Source of the DNA: Spirochaetales bacterium
GTDB lineage: Bacteria; Spirochaetota; Spirochaetia; DSM-27196; SLST01
NCBI GenBank assembly: GCA_007127335.1
Contig: SKZO01000074.1
Coordinates: 1-40,618 of the forward strand
Reading direction: 5' to 3'
Length of the DNA stretch: 40,618 nucleotides
Positions 36,410 through 40,618 of the stretch are shown piece after piece. The stretch's first letter is position 1; every line of letters begins with the position of its first letter. Both the position numbers and the translations under genes were made by a program. Below the pieces are notes generated by a model. It did no database searches, had not been told where the DNA came from, and was given only the letters and a program-made list of their open reading frames with translations.

Positions 36410-36964
36410 ATGACATGTGGCGATGGGCATGCGGAGGGGCGGGCCAGGGAGCGTTACGCCTACACCGCCTGCTACTGCGAGGAGAATATCTGGCACCTCG
36501 CGCGGCAGCGGATGGGCGAGCGCAGCGACCGCGGGGCCGTCGTGATGATCTCGAATCCGGCCCGGCGGGTCGCGCTCGCAGCGCAGAGGAGCGGCCATGG
36601 CGAGCTTCGCCTGACCGTCTGGGACTACCACGTCGTCTATGTGGAGGCCGGCGAAGTGTACGATCTTGACAGCACGCTCGCTCCGCCGGCTCAGGTACGG
36701 GCCTACGTCGCCGCGACCTTTCCCGCGGTCCACGCCGTACCCGGCCGCCCGTACCGTCCGGTCTTCTCCGTGCTCTCAGCCGAATCGTACCTCGAGGTGT
36801 TCAGTTCCAACCGCGAGCACATGCGTGATGCCGACGGGCGCTACCTCTCGCCGCCACCGCCATGGCCGCCCATATATCGCCCGGAGCGCGGGAACACGCT
36901 CTTCGCGCTGGTGGACGGGAAGCACGAGGCGGTTTCCTATGTCGGGAGTCGGTTCCCGGGCTGA
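36410..36964 (+). CDS. Protein N-terminal glutamine amidohydrolase-like (WDYHV/NTAQ1 family)
   Basis: YTACYCEENIWHLARQ, AVVMISNPARRVALAAQ, LTVWDYHVVYV, VYDLDSTLAPP, SVLSAESYLEVFSSNREHMRDADGRYLSPPPPWPPI aligns along its length with the remembered eukaryotic WDYHV1/NTAQ1 sequence. Confidence 0.92.
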   Translation: MTCGDGHAEGRARERYAYTACYCEENIWHLARQRMGERSDRGAVVMISNPARRVALAAQRSGHGELRLTVWDYHVVYVEAGEVYDLDSTLAPPAQVRAYVAATFPAVHAVPGRPYRPVFSVLSAESYLEVFSSNREHMRDADGRYLSPPPPWPPIYRPERGNTLFALVDGKHEAVSYVGSRFPG

Positions 36965-37818
36965 TTCATCCGCCTGGTCTCGCACTCAGGGCAGCCCGGG
37001 CGTCGGGTAATCCGGTCGCGGACCGCCGCACGCCACTCGTGCCCTTTCGAGCAGACCCACCACACCACGCGTTTGGAGACCGTCGAGACGTCGTGGGGAG
37101 TGAGCTCGCCGTTTCGCTCCCTGTGCCACTGTCGCGAGAGACCCCGCTCGTTGACCGCCAGTGAGCGTTCTTTCGTCACGCGCCGGCCGCTGCAGTAGGG
37201 ACATCCTGTCCCCAGGTGTGAGCGGCTGTTGATCGTCGCCCGCCACTGGTGTCCGTGCGGACAGCGCCACCATACCCTGTGCGCCGCCGCCGGAAAGACC
37301 GTTTCCGGCTTCAGGGGCCGGTTCCTCGTGGGGTGCCACTCAGCGGCCAGATCCGGGCGCAGCGCCGCGAGGTTGTTATCCTCCCCCAGGCGCCGGTGGG
37401 CACAGTAGGGACATCCCTTGCCCGACGTTCGCTCGTGCACCGGAGCCTGCCACTCGTGTCCCTTCCTGCATCGCCACCAGACGCGCTTCTTGGAGCCACG
37501 CGTGACGTCACGGGGCGTCAGCTCCCCGTTCCGCTCAGGATGCCACTCCCGCGCGACCCGCGGGAAGAGCTTCCGCAGCGAGTTATCGCGGTCCACCTTC
37601 TTGTTGCTGCAGTAGGGGCATCCGTTGCCTCCGAGCGTTCGGCTGTAGACCGGAGCCTGCCATTCATGCCCATGGGCGCATCGCCACCAGACGGTCCTGC
37701 CGGAAGCTCGGGCAATGTCGCGTGCCGTCAGGCCGCCGTTCTTCGTCGGGTGCCATTCGCGCGCGATCGCACGATGACGTGCGGCAAGCGACTGGGGAGT
37801 TCTCGTGGCTCGGACCAT
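36937..37818 (-). CDS. Protein with four tandem zinc-ribbon repeats (DUF4379-like)
   Basis: Four ~68-aa repeats: EWHP-x-x-NG-x-LT-P...VWWRC-x-x-GHEW-x-A-x-V...GCPYC. Confidence 0.9.
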   Translation of the reverse strand: MVRATRTPQSLAARHRAIAREWHPTKNGGLTARDIARASGRTVWWRCAHGHEWQAPVYSRTLGGNGCPYCSNKKVDRDNSLRKLFPRVAREWHPERNGELTPRDVTRGSKKRVWWRCRKGHEWQAPVHERTSGKGCPYCAHRRLGEDNNLAALRPDLAAEWHPTRNRPLKPETVFPAAAHRVWWRCPHGHQWRATINSRSHLGTGCPYCSGRRVTKERSLAVNERGLSRQWHRERNGELTPHDVSTVSKRVVWWVCSKGHEWRAAVRDRITRRPGCPECETRRMNQPGNRLPT

Positions 37819-37864
37819 ACCCTGTGGTACCAGCTTTTACCCGTTCTGTCGAGGACCGGCGTGG

Positions 37865-38890
37865 CTACGTCGTGAGAACGACTTTGCCCAGGTTCTTCCG
37901 TTCTTCGAGCATGCGGTGCGCCTCGCCGGCCTCTTCGAACGGTACTTCGGCTGCGATGACCGGCCGCAGATCACCGCGGGCCCAGCCCGTGATGATCGCG
38001 TCTCCCACGTCGCGCAGCCGGTCGATTTCGCTCCACAGATGTCCCAGGTTGAGCCCCGCGACCGACCAGTTGCGGTTGAGAAGCGTGAGGAAGCCTGGTC
38101 GCGGCATTGCGAGCAACGAGCGCAGGGTCCTCACGAGCGAACGGCGACCGCCACGAACCGGCTCGCTCAGGCCGAATGCGACGAGACGTCCGAGCGGCGC
38201 GAGGACTTTGAGGTCGAGCGCGAGGTTTCTGCCGCCCACCGGGTCGATGATTACGTGGACCCCCTCTCCGTCGGTCGCGGTGGTGACTCGTTCGACCCAG
38301 TCCTCGGTCCGGTAGTCAATGAGGTGCTCCACGCCAAGGAGTCTCAGCTGGTCGTGTTTCCATGCCGACGCGGTACCGAAAATGGTGGCCCCGATCGCCC
38401 TGCTGAGCTGGATCGCGGCGATCCCGACACCGCCCCCGGCGTTGTGAACGAGGACCCGTTCGCCCGCCACCAGATTCCCGAATCGCTCCACGGCAAGCGC
38501 GGCCGTGAAGTAGTTCACCGGCAGCGCCGCTGCCTCCGCGAAGCTCATCTCGTCGGGGATCGCAAAGACCTGGTTCACCGGGACGCAGACGCGGGTCGCG
38601 TACCCTCCGAACCGTGTGAGCGCGAGCACTCGTGTCCCCTCCGGCAGGCCTGCATCCTCGCCAACCTCCGGTCCCGTCCCGGCGATGGTGCCCGCGATCT
38701 CGTAGCCCACGACGCAGGGGATGGGCGGGGCGTCGGGGTACATGCCCATTCGAGCGAGTACGTCGGCGAAGTTGACCCCCGCCGCGTGTACGTCAATTGC
38801 GGCTTCGCCCGGCCCGGGGCCTGGGTCGTCGGCTTCCCGGACTTCGAGTACCTCGGGTCTGCCTGCTTTCGTGATCCAGATCTGTTTCAT
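37865..38890 (-). CDS. Medium-chain dehydrogenase/reductase (quinone oxidoreductase-like)
   Basis: AAGVNFADVLARMGMYPDAPPIPCVVGYEIAGTI, VLVHNAGGGVGIAAIQLSRAIGATIFGTAS, HVIIDPVGG. Confidence 0.93.
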   Translation of the reverse strand: MKQIWITKAGRPEVLEVREADDPGPGPGEAAIDVHAAGVNFADVLARMGMYPDAPPIPCVVGYEIAGTIAGTGPEVGEDAGLPEGTRVLALTRFGGYATRVCVPVNQVFAIPDEMSFAEAAALPVNYFTAALAVERFGNLVAGERVLVHNAGGGVGIAAIQLSRAIGATIFGTASAWKHDQLRLLGVEHLIDYRTEDWVERVTTATDGEGVHVIIDPVGGRNLALDLKVLAPLGRLVAFGLSEPVRGGRRSLVRTLRSLLAMPRPGFLTLLNRNWSVAGLNLGHLWSEIDRLRDVGDAIITGWARGDLRPVIAAEVPFEEAGEAHRMLEERKNLGKVVLTT

Positions 38891-38925
38891 TGTTCCATCA
38901 TACGGTATATTTGCGGCTCATTCAC

Positions 38926-40188
38926 ATGAGTACACGACGTCGGCACCCTCTCGTTGCATCACTTCTCGAAGCCCGCGGCAATCCACGCGCCTGCATGTAC
39001 ACCGAGCCCATGTGGGGTATACCGTTCAACCTCTACGCGCCGTTCGCGTCGGTGTACATGCTCGCGCTCGGGGTGAGCGAGCGGTCGATCGGGCTGATCG
39101 CGACGGTGGGTCTCGCGCTCCAGATCATCACCTCCATCCTCGGCGGACCAATCACCGACAAGCTTGGTCGTAAGCGCGCGACGCTCATCTTCGACATCCT
39201 TTCGTGGAGCATACCGACGCTGCTCTGGACGCTCGCGCGCAGCGAAACGTGGTTCTATCTGGCCGCGATCGTCAACTCCATGCTGCGGATCACGATGACC
39301 TCGTGGACCTGCCTCTTCATCGAGGACGCGCCGAAGCATCGCGTCGTGCATTTCTGGACATGGGTCCATATCGCCGGCATCGTCGCCGGCGTCGTCTCGC
39401 CGCTTGCCGGCCTCCTGATCGACCGGTTCGAGCTCATCCCCATGATGCGGATCTTCTACTTCATCACCTTTGTGTCCATGACGTCGAAGTTCGTGATCCT
39501 CAACATCTACGCGACCGAGACGAGCCAGGGCGAGATACGGCTGCGGGAGACGGCGAACGACTCGATCCTCTCGCTCGCCGGTGAACTGATTCGCGACGTG
39601 CCGCGCATCTTCCGGTCGCGGGGGACGCTCGTTGCGATCATCCTGCTCGCCGTGCATGCGATCTATATCACGATCCGGGGCACCTTCTTCGCCGTCCTGC
39701 TCGCCGAGGGGCTCTCGTTCACCGCCGCGGAGATCGGCCTCTTCCCGGCGCTGCGATCGATCATCATCCTCGCCGTGTTCTTCTTCGTCGTGCCGCGTCT
39801 CGATCAGGAGCGCCACGTCGGGTACCTGCTGCTCGGTCTCGTGACCACGATCGCTTCGCTCGTGATCCTCGTGCTCGCGCCCGTCCGCGGGATCGGGGTC
39901 GTCGCGCTCGCCACGGTCGTCGAAGCGTTGGGCGCGGGGCTCCTCGCTCCCTATCTCGAAGGCTTCGTGACCGCCATCGTCGACCCCCACCATCGCGCAC
40001 GCATCCTTGCGGTCGCCAATACCTTCGTCCTCGCGATCGCTTCACCTTTCGGCTGGATCGCCGGCATGCTGAGCGAGGCGGCGAAAGGGCTCCCCTTCGT
40101 CCTCGCGGCGTTGGTCCTCGTGATCGGCTCGGTGATAGCCGTCGCGCTCAATCCTGAGCGGCGAGGCGGAACGCAGGCGCCGGGGTGA
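38926..40188 (+). CDS. Major facilitator superfamily transporter
   Basis: ~12 hydrophobic segments; GGPITDKLGRKRATLIFDILSW; ATG at 38926 preferred over ORF-track start 38890. Confidence 0.9.
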   Translation: MSTRRRHPLVASLLEARGNPRACMYTEPMWGIPFNLYAPFASVYMLALGVSERSIGLIATVGLALQIITSILGGPITDKLGRKRATLIFDILSWSIPTLLWTLARSETWFYLAAIVNSMLRITMTSWTCLFIEDAPKHRVVHFWTWVHIAGIVAGVVSPLAGLLIDRFELIPMMRIFYFITFVSMTSKFVILNIYATETSQGEIRLRETANDSILSLAGELIRDVPRIFRSRGTLVAIILLAVHAIYITIRGTFFAVLLAEGLSFTAAEIGLFPALRSIIILAVFFFVVPRLDQERHVGYLLLGLVTTIASLVILVLAPVRGIGVVALATVVEALGAGLLAPYLEGFVTAIVDPHHRARILAVANTFVLAIASPFGWIAGMLSEAAKGLPFVLAALVLVIGSVIAVALNPERRGGTQAPG

Positions 40189-40424
40189 CGTTTCGGGCGA
40201 TGTGATGGCGCCGGGCTTTGCAGGGTATGCCTCCGAAACTGGATCGTTCTGGTCTACTCCTGTGACCCTGATCGGGTTGGCGAAATGGGATCGACTCAAC
40301 TCGAACTGATCGACCTACTGGGCAAACATTCGATCAGAACGTACGATGTACCTGGGAGACGATGGATGGACAAGGCAGAATTGCGGAGCCGGACTCAGGG
40401 AAGTGTAGTGCGACTACCTCCGGG

Positions 40425-40618
40425 TCATCTTTTCCCCGTCACCTTGATCACGTGATACCCGAACTGCGTACGGACCGGGTCGCTCAGGGAGCCTACGCCG
40501 AGCTTCCGGCAGGCGGTCTCGAACTCCTTGACCATCTTGCCGGGGCCGAACCAGCCGAGGTCGCCGCCGCTTGATTTGCTGGGGCAGGTCGAGTACCGGC
40601 GGGCCAGGTCCTCGAACC
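40425..40618 (-). CDS. Parvulin-type peptidylprolyl isomerase, truncated at window edge (C-terminal part)
   Basis: Translated by hand from reverse complement: [63 protein letters not shown]-stop; absent from the ORF track. Confidence 0.92.
   Translation of the reverse strand, partial: FEDLARRYSTCPSKSSGGDLGWFGPGKMVKEFETACRKLGVGSLSDPVRTQFGYHVIKVTGKR

Noticed and set aside
37805-38929. 374-aa plus-strand ORF opposite the MDR oxidoreductase
   Set aside because: Composition is that of a reverse-strand shadow; the minus strand has clear MDR motifs.
38959-39993. 344-aa minus-strand ORF opposite the MFS transporter
   Set aside because: Extremely D/E/R/H-rich shadow translation; the plus strand is a clear membrane transporter.
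40189-40424. Non-coding gap inspected for tRNA or structured RNA
   Set aside because: No convincing cloverleaf, CCA end or terminator-like hairpin found by eye.
40285-40455. 56-aa plus-strand ORF (MGSTQLELIDLLGKHSIRTYDVPGRRWMDK...) in the gap after the MFS gene
   Set aside because: Its 3' part overlaps the parvulin gene antisense, no clear ribosome binding site or family; too weak to call.
40362-40574. 70-aa plus-strand ORF at the window end
   Set aside because: Antisense to the parvulin C-terminus read on the minus strand.
1-40618. CRISPR arrays, transposases, integrases, prophage or toxin-antitoxin modules
   Set aside because: No regularly spaced direct repeats and no such proteins seen in the ORF list; the window looks like ordinary chromosome.

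Overview
GC-rich chromosomal window, ordinary bacterial gene density, probably from a spirochaete-like anaerobe (inferred only from gene content and from the solute-binding protein leader ending in ATGTAE). In order: (i) a Mn/Zn/Fe ABC transporter (ATPase fragment plus two permeases, each with a C-terminal DtxR-like domain); (ii) an exported protein and a SpoU/TrmH methyltransferase; (iii) a divergent Rnf-like locus: lipoprotein with two flavinylation-like motifs, RnfC, an RnfD-RnfG fusion with two FMN-binding-like domains, RnfE-like, RnfA-like and a dihydroorotate-dehydrogenase-like protein; (iv) MgtC/SapB; (v) a multi-TM protein with a SpeE-like domain, overlapping a Tat-signal radical SAM protein, then a convergent pair encoding a second Tat-signal radical SAM protein and a Tat-signal aldo/keto reductase; (vi) an oligopeptide/nickel-type ABC operon; (vii) an Fbp-type iron ABC operon ending in a DtxR-family regulator; (viii) a pyridine nucleotide-disulfide oxidoreductase with a VTT/DedA-like protein; (ix) an epimerase and a NUDIX hydrolase; (x) a ferredoxin-adenylate cyclase fusion; (xi) MarR, AzlCD, an RNHCP zinc ribbon protein and RsgA; (xii) a homologue of eukaryotic N-terminal glutamine amidohydrolase (WDYHV/NTAQ1); (xiii) a four-repeat zinc-ribbon protein, an MDR oxidoreductase, an MFS transporter and the 3' end of a parvulin. 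The most interesting region is about 4.8-17.6 kb: an Rnf-like complex that has lost the intramembrane [2Fe-2S] cysteines in both RnfA and RnfE and has no RnfB nearby, next to several Tat-targeted redox/radical enzymes. No tRNA, rRNA, CRISPR array or transposase was recognised. All assignments come from reading the supplied translations by eye; no database search was run.
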